Assembly (NCBI GenBank): GCA_035642125.1
Contig: DASQSZ010000316.1
Coordinates: forward strand, 1-7,927
Source: CALAED01 sp937891035
Lineage (GTDB): Bacteria > Actinomycetota > Actinomycetes > Streptosporangiales > Streptosporangiaceae
Direction: 5' to 3'
Length of the DNA: 7,927 bases
The notes beneath the pieces were generated by a model. That model saw only the letters and a program-made list of their open reading frames with translations. It did no database searches and was not told the origin of the DNA. The position numbers were made by a program, and so were the translations under genes. Below, in pieces: positions 1-6,658 of the stretch. How positions within the stretch are numbered: position 1 is the stretch's first letter; every line of letters begins with the position of its first letter.

Positions 1-1
1 C

Positions 2-1450
2 GTGGTGGTCGGCAACGGGATGGCGGGTTCCCGGTTCGTCACCGAGATGCGCGCCCGCGACCCCGGCGTCTCAATCACGGTCTTCGGCCAGGAGGCGCGC
101 CGGCCCTACAACCGGGTGCTGCTGTCGAACGTGCTGGCCGGGACCGCGCAGCCGCATCAGATCGGCCTGGTGGACCCGTCGTGGTACGCCGAGCACGCCA
201 TCGACGCCCGACTCGGCGTGGCCGTCACCAAGATCGACAGGGCTGCCGAGGTGGTGGTCGCGGAGGACGGCACGACCGCTCCTTACGACACGCTCGTGCT
301 GGCGACGGGGAGCGCGCCGCTGGTGCCGCCCATCCCCGGCACGGAGGACGGGCTGCCGCGCGGGACGGTGGCCTTCCGGACGCTTGACGACTGCGCGGAC
401 ATCATCGAGGCGGCGCACAGCGCCCGGCACGCCGTGGTGATCGGCGGCGGGCTGCTGGGCATCGAGGCCGCCCGCGGGCTGGCCGGCCGCGGTCTTTGTG
501 TGACCGTGCTGCACCTGGCCGGGCACCTCATGGAACGTCAGCTCGACGCGGAGGCGGGGAAGGTGCTGGCGCGCACCCTCACCGGTCTCGGCATCCGGGT
601 CCGGCTGGCCGCCCGGGTGGCGGCCCTGCGCACCAGGGGCGGCCCGGACGGCGAACGGGTCGTCGGGGTCGAGCTGGCCCACGACGAACGCCCGGCCGAG
701 CTGGTGCCCGCCGACCTGGTGGTGATGGCCTGCGGGGTCCGGCCGGCGGTCGGCCTGGCCCGCGCCGCCGGCCTGGCCGTCGAGCGCGGCATCGTCGTCG
801 ACGAGGCGCTGCGCTCGGTGAGCGACCCCGCGATCGCGGCGATCGGGGAGTGCGCGCAGTACGGCGACGTTGTCTACGGCCTGGTCGCCCCGGCGTGGGA
901 GCAGGCCGCGGTGCTGGCCGATCTGCTGAGCGGGCACCGCCCGGCCGCGCGCTATACCGGGTCGCGGCAGATCACCCGGCTCAAGGCGGCCAGCCTCGAG
1001 CTCGCCACGATGGGGGAGACCCATCACGGCTCGCATGACGAGGACGTCGAGGTCGTGCAGTTCGCCGACGCCGCGCGCGGCACGTACAAAAAGGTCGTCA
1101 TCCGCGATGACCGGCTCATCGGCGCGATCCTGCTCGGCGAGACGAGCACGGCCGGCACGCTCACCCAGCTGTACGACCGGGCGGCCCCGCTGCCGGCCGA
1201 CCGGCTCGCCCTGCTGTTCGCCGGGGCGCCGGCCGCGCCCGCCGCCGGCTCCCCGGTCTTGATGCCCGACGGGGCGCAGGTGTGCACCTGCAACAACGTC
1301 ACCAAGGGCCAGATCAGGGCCTGCTGGGAGGACGGCGCCACGACGGTGGAGGAGGTCACGGCCCGGACCCGCGCCACCACCGGCTGCGGCACCTGCGCGG
1401 ACGCCGTCGCGGGCATCGTCGGCTGGCTGGCCGAACAATCCCCGCCGTGA
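2..1450 (+). CDS. NirB-like FAD/NAD(P)H oxidoreductase with C-terminal BFD [2Fe-2S] domain (5'-partial); probable nitrate-assimilation electron-transfer subunit
   Basis: The open frame runs in from the window edge, so the true start lies upstream, probably by only 5-15 codons, because the FAD-binding GNGMAG motif is already at visible residues 4-9. Two Rossmann folds follow: ATGS at 101-104 and the NAD(P)H-binding GGGLLG at 148-153. A second FAD-contact segment (AIGECAQ) precedes a rubredoxin-reductase-like C-terminal domain. The protein ends with a BFD-type [2Fe-2S] domain with ligands C428-x-C430-x31-C462-x2-C465. The layout is that of NirB truncated before its second BFD-like and siroheme domains. 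It therefore cannot reduce nitrite itself and should pass electrons from NAD(P)H through FAD to an iron-sulfur acceptor. Its position directly before nirB suggests service to an assimilatory nitrate reductase (NasC/NasB-type system), but the catalytic subunit is not in the window. An alternative is an accessory reductase for NirB. The family is secure; the partner is inferred. Confidence 0.88.
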   Translation: MVVGNGMAGSRFVTEMRARDPGVSITVFGQEARRPYNRVLLSNVLAGTAQPHQIGLVDPSWYAEHAIDARLGVAVTKIDRAAEVVVAEDGTTAPYDTLVLATGSAPLVPPIPGTEDGLPRGTVAFRTLDDCADIIEAAHSARHAVVIGGGLLGIEAARGLAGRGLCVTVLHLAGHLMERQLDAEAGKVLARTLTGLGIRVRLAARVAALRTRGGPDGERVVGVELAHDERPAELVPADLVVMACGVRPAVGLARAAGLAVERGIVVDEALRSVSDPAIAAIGECAQYGDVVYGLVAPAWEQAAVLADLLSGHRPAARYTGSRQITRLKAASLELATMGETHHGSHDEDVEVVQFADAARGTYKKVVIRDDRLIGAILLGETSTAGTLTQLYDRAAPLPADRLALLFAGAPAAPAAGSPVLMPDGAQVCTCNNVTKGQIRACWEDGATTVEEVTARTRATTGCGTCADAVAGIVGWLAEQSPP

Positions 1451-1495
1451 GGTTCTTTTAACACGGGAGTGACAAAGGGGACCCAGGCGCGAAAC
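1447..1495 (+). promoter_or_regulatory. Candidate GlnR-type operator upstream of nirB
   Basis: Pentamers recur with an 11-nt period across the nirB upstream gap: GTGAG (1447-1451), TTAAC (1458-1462), GTGAC (1469-1473), GACCC (1480-1484) and GAAAC (1491-1495), each separated by 6 nt. The known actinobacterial GlnR box alternates GTnAC and GAAAC at this spacing. GTGAC is a perfect GTnAC and GTGAG misses one base, while the GAAAC-type elements match only in part (TTAAC, GACCC). GAAAC at 1491 is perfect as a pentamer but is in the opposite phase of the alternation. GlnR is an established activator of nirB in Streptomyces and mycobacteria, which makes the site plausible. The first pentamer overlaps the stop codon of the upstream gene. 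Confidence 0.4.
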
Positions 1496-1505
1496 GCCCC
1501 CTGCC

Positions 1506-1518
1506 GAATATCGGGCGC
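1506..1518 (+). promoter_or_regulatory. Candidate -10 element of a leaderless nirB promoter
   Basis: GAATAT at 1506-1511 resembles the actinobacterial -10 consensus TAnnnT (A at position 2 and T at position 6 match). It lies exactly 7 nt before the nirB ATG at 1519. No Shine-Dalgarno-like purine run exists between 1496 and 1518. Transcription would then start at or very near the ATG, giving a leaderless mRNA. No good -35 hexamer is visible, as is usual for promoters driven by an activator such as GlnR. This is inferred from spacing alone. Confidence 0.35.
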
Positions 1519-4119
1519 ATGGGAGTCGCACCTGCCACCGCCAACCGCAAGCGGCTCGTCGTCGTCGGGCACGGACCGGCCGGGCATCGGCTCGTCGAAG
1601 CGCTGCGGCACCGAGACGCGGACGGCTCATGGGAGGTGACGATTCTCGGCGAGGAGCCGCGGGCCGCCTATGACCGGGTCGCCCTCACCTCCTACCTCAC
1701 CGACGGAGCCGAGCTCGGCTACCCGGCCCACGACCCGGCGGTCACCGTGCGGCCCGGCGACCCGGTCGTGTCCATCGACCGCGCCGGACGCGTCGTGACG
1801 ACCGCGGCGGGCCGGACGGTCGGCTACGACACGCTGGTACTGGCGACGGGCTCGGCGCCGTTCGTGCCGCCGGTGCCGGGCCACGATCTGCCCGGCGTCT
1901 TCGTCTACCGCACCATCGACGACCTGGACGCGTTGCGCGCCTACTGCGCGGACCGTACGCACCGCGCCCGGCGAGAGCGCAGGACCGCGGCCGGCGCAGT
2001 GGTCGGCGGCGGGCTGCTCGGCCTTGAGGCCGCGCGCGCCCTGCAGGGGCTGGGCCTGGACACGCATGTGGTCGAGGTGGCGCCCAGGCTGATGCCGCGC
2101 CAGCTCGACGAGGGCGGCGGCGCGATGCTGCGTCGGCACATCGAGGGTCTCGGCCTGCACGTTCACGGGGGCGCGCCGCTGGCCGGCCTGAGCCCGCGCG
2201 CCGGTTCGGCCGCCGGCGAGGTGGGCTCGGTCCGGCTGGCCGGCGACGCGGTCATCGACGTCGACGTGGTCGTCTTTTCCGCCGGCATCCGGCCCCGCGA
2301 CCAGCTGGCCAAAGACTGCGGCCTGCCGGTGGGGGAGCGGGGCGGCATCGTGGTCGACGAGACCTGCCGCACCGCCGACCCGGCGATCTTCGCGGTAGGG
2401 GAGTGCGCGCTCGTGCACGGCCAGATCTACGGTCTTGTCGGGCCGTGCTTTTCGATGGCCGAGGTGGTCGCCGACCGGTTGCTTGCGGCGGCGGGCGGCA
2501 CCGTGAGCTCGGCGGCGTTCGGCGGCGCGGACACCTCGACCAAGCTGAAGCTGATGGGCGTCGACGTCGCGAGCTTCGGCGACCCGTTCGCCGGCGACCG
2601 GCCGGGGGCGGGCGCGCTGGACGTCATCTACACCGATCCGGTCGCCGGCGTCTACAAAAAACTCGTCGTCAGCGACGACGCCAGGACGCTGCTCGGGGGC
2701 GTCTTGGTCGGCGACGCCGAGACCTATCCCACGCTGCGCGCCTGCGTCGGGGCCGCGTTGCCGAGCCCGCCCGACCGGCTGCTGTTCACCGGCGGGGAAG
2801 CGGCGGCCGGTGAGCTGCCCGGCGACACCACCATATGCAGCTGCAACAACGTCGACGCCGCGGCGATCCGGTGCGCGATCCGGGACGGGCGCCTGGCGGA
2901 CGTGGCGTCGATCAGGGCCGCCACCAACGCCGGGGCCGGCTGCGGCAGCTGCGTGCCGCTGCTGAAAAGGCTGCTCGACGCCGAGCTGACGGCCGCCGGC
3001 ACCCCGGTGAGCAAGGCGCTGTGCGAGCACTTTGACTTCAGCCGCGCCGAGCTGTTCGACATTGTCGCGGTGCGCGGCATCACCACCTTCACCCGACTCA
3101 TCGGCGAGCACGGGCGGGGCAGGGGCTGCGACATCTGCCGGCCGGCCGTCGCCTCGATCCTGGCCAGCCTGGCCAGCATGGAAGGCCGCGGCGAGCACAT
3201 CCTCGAAGGCGAACAGGCCGCTCTGCAGGACACCAACGACCACTTCCTCGCCAACCTGCAAAAAAACGGCACCTACTCGGTCGTGCCGCGGGTGCCGGGT
3301 GGTGAGATCACGCCGGCGAAACTGATCGCCATCGGCGAGGTCGCGCGTGAGTTCCGCCTCTACACGAAGATCACCGGGGCGCAGCGCATCGACATGTTCG
3401 GGGCCCGTGTCGAACAGCTACCCGCGATCTGGAAGCGGCTGGTGGACGCCGGGTTCGAGTCGGGCCACGCCTACGGCAAGGCGCTGCGAACGGTCAAATC
3501 GTGCGTCGGCTCGACGTGGTGCCGCTACGGAGTCCAGGACTCGGTCGCCATGGCGATCCGGCTGGAGCTGCGCTACCGCGGGCTGCGCTCGCCGCACAAG
3601 CTCAAGTCCGCCGTGTCGGGCTGCGCCAGGGAGTGCGCTGAGGCACGCGGCAAGGACTTCGGCGTCATCGCGACGGAGCGGGGCTGGAACCTCTACCTGT
3701 GCGGCAACGGAGGGATGCGGCCAAGGCACGCCGACCTGTTCGCGATCGACCTCGACGACGAGACGCTGATCCGTTACATCGACCGCTTCTTGATGTTCTA
3801 CATCCGTACGGCAGATCGACTGCAGCGGACCGCGTCCTGGCTGGAAAACCTCGACGGCGGCATGGACTACCTCCGCCAAGTGATCATCGAGGACCGGCTC
3901 GGCATCTGCGCCGAGCTCGACGCCGCCATGGACCGGCACGTCGCCGCCTACGCCGACGAGTGGCGCGCCGCCATCGAAGACCCCGACAAGCTGCGCCGCT
4001 TCGTGTCGTTCGTCAACGCGCCGGACACGCCGGACCCGAGCATCGCCTTCGCGCCCGAACGTGACCAGATCAAACCCGTCCTGGTGGCCGGCCCGGACCT
4101 GGAGGTGGTGAGCCGGTGA
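1519..4119 (+). CDS. nirB: Assimilatory nitrite reductase [NAD(P)H], large subunit NirB
   Basis: This cytoplasmic enzyme performs the six-electron reduction of nitrite to ammonium using NAD(P)H, FAD, [2Fe-2S], [4Fe-4S] and siroheme. At 866 residues it has the usual NirB length. Domains in order are: FAD-binding GHGPAG at 17-22; NAD(P)H-binding GGGLLG at 163-168; a rubredoxin-reductase-like domain to about 420; a BFD [2Fe-2S] domain with C440-x-C442 and C475-x2-C478; a second BFD-like module (C502, C537, C540); a ferredoxin-like sulfite/nitrite reductase half-domain at about 575-640; and the siroheme/[4Fe-4S] domain with ligands C662-x5-C668 and C702-x3-C706. ATG 1519 is the only reasonable start, because the frame has a TAA at 1459 and no ATG or GTG between. 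It has no Shine-Dalgarno sequence and may be leaderless. It follows the NirB-like flavoprotein by 68 nt and overlaps nirD by 4 nt. All cofactor ligands are intact, so it should be functional. Confidence 0.97.
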   Translation: MGVAPATANRKRLVVVGHGPAGHRLVEALRHRDADGSWEVTILGEEPRAAYDRVALTSYLTDGAELGYPAHDPAVTVRPGDPVVSIDRAGRVVTTAAGRTVGYDTLVLATGSAPFVPPVPGHDLPGVFVYRTIDDLDALRAYCADRTHRARRERRTAAGAVVGGGLLGLEAARALQGLGLDTHVVEVAPRLMPRQLDEGGGAMLRRHIEGLGLHVHGGAPLAGLSPRAGSAAGEVGSVRLAGDAVIDVDVVVFSAGIRPRDQLAKDCGLPVGERGGIVVDETCRTADPAIFAVGECALVHGQIYGLVGPCFSMAEVVADRLLAAAGGTVSSAAFGGADTSTKLKLMGVDVASFGDPFAGDRPGAGALDVIYTDPVAGVYKKLVVSDDARTLLGGVLVGDAETYPTLRACVGAALPSPPDRLLFTGGEAAAGELPGDTTICSCNNVDAAAIRCAIRDGRLADVASIRAATNAGAGCGSCVPLLKRLLDAELTAAGTPVSKALCEHFDFSRAELFDIVAVRGITTFTRLIGEHGRGRGCDICRPAVASILASLASMEGRGEHILEGEQAALQDTNDHFLANLQKNGTYSVVPRVPGGEITPAKLIAIGEVAREFRLYTKITGAQRIDMFGARVEQLPAIWKRLVDAGFESGHAYGKALRTVKSCVGSTWCRYGVQDSVAMAIRLELRYRGLRSPHKLKSAVSGCARECAEARGKDFGVIATERGWNLYLCGNGGMRPRHADLFAIDLDDETLIRYIDRFLMFYIRTADRLQRTASWLENLDGGMDYLRQVIIEDRLGICAELDAAMDRHVAAYADEWRAAIEDPDKLRRFVSFVNAPDTPDPSIAFAPERDQIKPVLVAGPDLEVVSR
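4101..4105 (+). promoter_or_regulatory. Ribosome-binding site of nirD inside the nirB 3' end
   Basis: GGAGG lies 10 nt before the GTG start at 4116 and within the last codons of nirB. It supports the 4-nt overlapping start over any downstream alternative. Confidence 0.7.
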
Positions 4120-4523
4120 CGGCGGATGTGTCGCGGGCGCCGGTCGCGGCGCCGGTCTGGGTCGACGTCTGCGCCTATGACGATCTGATCCCCGAGCGCG
4201 GCGCGGCCGCCTTGGTGCACGGCCGGCAGGTGGCCGTCTTCCGCACCCACGAGGGCGACCTGTACGCCCTGTCCCATCGTGATCCGTTCAGCGGCGCGTA
4301 CGTGCTGGCTCGGGGCATCCTGGGCACCCGGGGCGGCGTCCCGACCGTGGCCTCGCCGATGTACAAGCAGGTTTTCGACCTGCGCACCGGGCGGTGCCTG
4401 GACGATCCGACGCGGGTCGTCCCCGCCTTCCGGATTCGCCGTACGCCCGCCGGCCGCGTGGAGGTCGCCGTCAACGGCGACGGCGACGGCGACGCGGGCG
4501 CGGTGGAGGTGGCCGGGCCGTGA
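4116..4523 (+). CDS. nirD: Assimilatory nitrite reductase [NAD(P)H], small subunit NirD
   Basis: NirD is the small partner of NirB and has a Rieske-like beta fold. In this family the Fe-S ligands are normally absent, and this is so here: where a true Rieske protein has Cys-x-His motifs, this one has LSHRDPF (52-58) and SPMYKQVFDL (80-89). The only cysteines, C19 and one near 93, are not in ligand positions. It presumably stabilises NirB rather than carrying electrons. The GTG start at 4116 shares GTGA with the nirB stop, and GGAGG at 4101-4105 lies 10 nt upstream, so translation is probably coupled to nirB. The 135-residue length is slightly long because of an Asp/Gly-rich tail encoded by three tandem GGCGAC units, which lies beyond the fold. 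Confidence 0.93.
   Translation: MTADVSRAPVAAPVWVDVCAYDDLIPERGAAALVHGRQVAVFRTHEGDLYALSHRDPFSGAYVLARGILGTRGGVPTVASPMYKQVFDLRTGRCLDDPTRVVPAFRIRRTPAGRVEVAVNGDGDGDAGAVEVAGP
4476..4493 (+). repeat. Tandem hexamer GGCGAC x3 in the nirD 3' end
   Basis: Three perfect adjacent copies of GGCGAC encode the alternating Gly/Asp tail of NirD. Changes of copy number would keep the reading frame, so the tract could vary between strains without destroying the protein. Confidence 0.8.
4505..4509 (+). promoter_or_regulatory. Ribosome-binding site of nnaR inside the nirD 3' end
   Basis: GGAGG lies 10 nt before GTG 4520, the same spacing as at the nirB/nirD junction. It selects GTG 4520 rather than the in-frame ATG at 4394, which would put the start deep inside nirD. 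Confidence 0.7.
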
Positions 4524-5704
4524 CCAAGGCGCCGCCGGAGGGCGAGCCGCTGTCGGGGTTCGCGATCGGCGTGACCGCGGCCCGGCGGCATGAAGAGCTC
4601 GCCGCGCTGCTCGAGCGGCGCGGCGCCCGCGTGGTGGTCGCCCCGGCGATCCGGCTGGTGCCGCTCACCGACGACGCCGCGCTGTTGCATGTGACCAAGC
4701 AATGCGTCACCGAGCCGCTCGACTACGTCGTCGTCACCACCGGCATCGGCTTGCGGGCCTGGCTGGAGACCGCCGACGGCTGGGGGCTGCACGATGATCT
4801 CGTCGAGGCGCTGCGGGACGTCCGGATCCTCACCCGCGGGCCCAAGGCGCGCGGCGCGATCCGCCGGGCCGGTCTGGTGGAGCAGTGGTCGCCGCCCTCG
4901 GAAAGCTGCGATGAGGTGCTCGACCATCTCCTGGCTCGGGACGTGGCCGGGCGGCGCGTCGCGGTCCAGTTGTACGGGCAGCCGCTGCCGGACTTCACCG
5001 GGGCGCTGCGACGGGCGGGCGCCGAGGTGATCGAGATCCCGGTCTACCGCTGGTCGCGGACGGAGGACTCGACGCCGCTGCGCCGCCTGGTCGGGCAAGC
5101 GGTGGCCGGCACGGTGGACGCGATCGCCTTCACCAGCGCGCCGGCCGTCGCCGCGACCCTTGCCGTCGCCGCCGAGGACGGACTCGAAGAGGCGCTCGTC
5201 GAGTCGTTGCGCACGCACGTCGTGGCGGCGTGCGTCGGGCCGGTGACCGCCCAGACGCTGGTGGCGCGCGGCGTGCCGACCGTGCAGCCGGAGCGGGCCA
5301 GGATCGGCGCGCTGGTGCGGGCCATCATCTCCGACCTGCCGCGCCGCCGGGCCCGCCGGATCAAGGTAGGCGGGCACGCGCTCGAACTGCGCGGCCACGC
5401 CGTCGTGCTGGACGGACAGCTGCGTCCCATCGCGCCGGCCCCGATGGCGATCTTGCGGGCGCTGGCCCGCCGGCCCGGGCACGTCGTCTCGCGCGGCGAA
5501 CTGTGCACCGTGCTGCCCGGCAGGATGCTGCCGGCCGGGTCGGCGCCGATCCGGGACGGCCGCCCGCAGGCCGACGAGCACGCGGTCGAGATGGCGGTGG
5601 CGCGGCTGCGCCGCGGGCTCGGCCGCACCGGCATCGTCGAGACGGTGGTCAAGCGCGGGTACCGGCTCGCCTGTGACCCCGCGGCCCGCCTTGAGAGCGG
5701 CTGA
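4520..5704 (+). CDS. nnaR: HemD-like domain/winged-helix fusion regulator, NnaR-type nitrate-nitrite assimilation regulator
   Basis: This 394-residue protein has two parts. Residues about 10-265 form a uroporphyrinogen-III synthase (HemD) fold: two alpha/beta lobes with the weak family signatures AFTSAPAV (203-210) and VGPVTAQTL (from 239). Residues about 280-388 form an OmpR/PhoB-type winged-helix DNA-binding domain ending in the wing motif VETVVKRGYRL (373-383). No receiver domain is present. This architecture matches NnaR of Streptomyces coelicolor and the mycobacterial homologue (Rv0260c-type), which act with GlnR on nirBD and nitrate transport genes; database annotation often calls them uroporphyrinogen-III synthase. 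The GTG start at 4520 overlaps the nirD stop (GTGA), so it is probably translated with nirBD. The HemD lobe could sense or make a siroheme-pathway tetrapyrrole, siroheme being the NirB cofactor. Whether it is catalytic cannot be read from the sequence. The architecture is secure; the regulatory role is by homology. Confidence 0.88.
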   Translation: MTKAPPEGEPLSGFAIGVTAARRHEELAALLERRGARVVVAPAIRLVPLTDDAALLHVTKQCVTEPLDYVVVTTGIGLRAWLETADGWGLHDDLVEALRDVRILTRGPKARGAIRRAGLVEQWSPPSESCDEVLDHLLARDVAGRRVAVQLYGQPLPDFTGALRRAGAEVIEIPVYRWSRTEDSTPLRRLVGQAVAGTVDAIAFTSAPAVAATLAVAAEDGLEEALVESLRTHVVAACVGPVTAQTLVARGVPTVQPERARIGALVRAIISDLPRRRARRIKVGGHALELRGHAVVLDGQLRPIAPAPMAILRALARRPGHVVSRGELCTVLPGRMLPAGSAPIRDGRPQADEHAVEMAVARLRRGLGRTGIVETVVKRGYRLACDPAARLESG

Positions 5705-5709
5705 GACCG

Positions 5710-5722
5710 CGTCCGCGGGACG
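5710..5722 (+). terminator. Possible weak terminator hairpin after nnaR
   Basis: CGTCC-GCG-GGACG forms a perfect 5-bp stem starting 6 nt after the nnaR stop. There is no U-tract, so it is a weak candidate. In GC-rich actinobacteria hairpins without U-tracts can end transcription, but a stem this short also occurs by chance. Confidence 0.25.
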
Positions 5723-5772
5723 GGCGACGCCGGGGCCGGGCCTGATCCTTTGGCCGGGGCTTTCCAGGGTGT

Positions 5773-5803
5773 TTGAGGCCATTTGCGTGGCCAGACCTAC
5801 GCT
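5773..5803 (+). promoter_or_regulatory. Candidate sigma-70 promoter of the VOC-family gene
   Basis: TTGAGG (5773-5778) and TACGCT (5798-5803, fitting TAnnnT) are separated by 19 nt. They lie 32 nt before the ATG at 5835, which would give a leader of about 25 nt with a good RBS. The spacer is at the long end of the usual range. The assignment rests on consensus resemblance and placement only. Confidence 0.4.
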
Positions 5804-5819
5804 GAGCGTGAGGCCCGAC

Positions 5820-5826
5820 GGAGGGG
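5820..5826 (+). promoter_or_regulatory. Strong ribosome-binding site of the VOC-family gene
   Basis: GGAGGGG lies 8 nt before ATG 5835. It decides this start over the upstream in-frame ATG at 5673, which lies inside nnaR, and over the internal ATG at 5844. Confidence 0.8.
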
Positions 5827-5834
5827 AGCCGATC

Positions 5835-6626
5835 ATGCCTCAGATGACGTCGTACGAGCCGGGAACGCCCAGCTGGGTGGACCTGTCAACGCCCGACCTG
5901 ACAGAGGCCGTGGCCTTTTACGAGGCCCTGTTCGGCTGGGAGTCGCGCCCCGTGCCCGACCCGGAGGCCGGCGGATACACGTTCTTTACCTTGGGTGGCG
6001 GCGCCGGCGGCGAGATCGCCGGGGCGATGCCGCTGCCGAGCGAGGACACGCCGCCCGCCTGGACGACCTACGTCAGCGTGCGCGATGTGGACGACACGGC
6101 CCGGGCGGTGCGGGCCGCCGGGGGGCGGGTCCTCATGGAGCCCGCCGAGGTCATGCGGCAGGGCCGGATGGCGGTCTTCGCCGATTCCCAGGGCGCGGTC
6201 ATCGCCGCCTGGCAGCCGATGGACTTCCAGGGCGCTACCGTGGTCAACGAGGCGAACACCTACTGCTGGAGCGAGTTGGCCTGCCGGGACACCCAGGCGG
6301 CCAAGGCGTTCTACCCGACGGTGTTCGGCTGGCAGGCCGACACCCATGCCGTCGGCGGCTCGAGCTACACCGAATGGCGGGCCGACGGCCGGTCGGTGGC
6401 CGGCATGGTGCAGATGGACGAGCAGTGGCCGGAGGACCTGCCGCCTTACTGGTCGGTCTACTTCGCGGTCGACGACTGCGACGCGACCGCGGCCAGGACG
6501 GTCGAGCTCGGCGGGTCGATCACCTGGCCGCCGACCGACATCCCGGTCGGTCGTTTCGCCGTGCTGGACGACCCGTTGGACGCGCACTTTTCCGTCATCC
6601 GCTTCCCCGAGTCGGCGGCGGTCTGA
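5835..6626 (+). CDS. Two-domain VOC (glyoxalase-fold) protein, Cfp30B/Rv0577-like
   Basis: This 263-residue cytosolic protein is built of two vicinal-oxygen-chelate domains in tandem, about residues 11-128 and 137-258. Each begins with the typical pattern of a beta strand, then an Asp/Ala-rich helix with FY and FGW: PSWVDLSTPDLTEAVAFY with LFGWE in the first, and WSELACRDTQAAKAFY with VFGWQ in the second. Late strands include GRMAVFADSQGAV and GRFAVLDDPLDAHFSV. Length and motifs agree closely with the mycobacterial Cfp30B (Rv0577) family. That family is annotated as glyoxalase/bleomycin-resistance-like, but its physiological reaction is not settled. The usual His/Glu metal ligands are not obvious at the first strand of domain 1, so the metal site may be reduced or absent. 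It is separated from nnaR by 130 nt with its own promoter candidate, so a link to nitrite metabolism is not indicated. Confidence 0.9.
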   Translation: MPQMTSYEPGTPSWVDLSTPDLTEAVAFYEALFGWESRPVPDPEAGGYTFFTLGGGAGGEIAGAMPLPSEDTPPAWTTYVSVRDVDDTARAVRAAGGRVLMEPAEVMRQGRMAVFADSQGAVIAAWQPMDFQGATVVNEANTYCWSELACRDTQAAKAFYPTVFGWQADTHAVGGSSYTEWRADGRSVAGMVQMDEQWPEDLPPYWSVYFAVDDCDATAARTVELGGSITWPPTDIPVGRFAVLDDPLDAHFSVIRFPESAAV

Positions 6627-6658
6627 GCGAGGGCCGATCACCCTGGGATCAGCCGATC

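Noticed and set aside
1486..1498. GGCG-CGAAA-CGCC hairpin between the flavoprotein gene and nirB as a terminator
   Set aside because: A 4-bp stem without a U-tract is too weak. It overlaps the proposed operator and is better left as promoter DNA.
71..1630. Long minus-strand ORF opposite the flavoprotein gene
   Set aside because: It is a shadow of the + strand gene in GC-rich DNA. The product is Arg/Gly/Pro-rich without domain motifs, while the + frame has full FAD, NAD(P)H and Fe-S signatures.
1627..3261. Long minus-strand ORF opposite nirB
   Set aside because: It mirrors the codon bias of nirB and shows no recognisable family or RBS.
4394..4519. Upstream in-frame start that would lengthen nnaR by 42 codons
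   Set aside because: It lies deep inside nirD, and the extension is Arg/Gly low-complexity. GTG 4520 has GGAGG 10 nt upstream and begins right before the HemD domain.
5673..5834. Upstream in-frame start that would lengthen the VOC protein by 54 residues
   Set aside because: It overlaps the end of nnaR and adds a segment foreign to the family, while ATG 5835 has a strong RBS 8 nt upstream.
4175..5836. 553-codon minus-strand ORF opposite nirD and nnaR
   Set aside because: Low-complexity Arg/Pro/Gly composition, and it spans two well-supported + strand genes and an intergenic gap.
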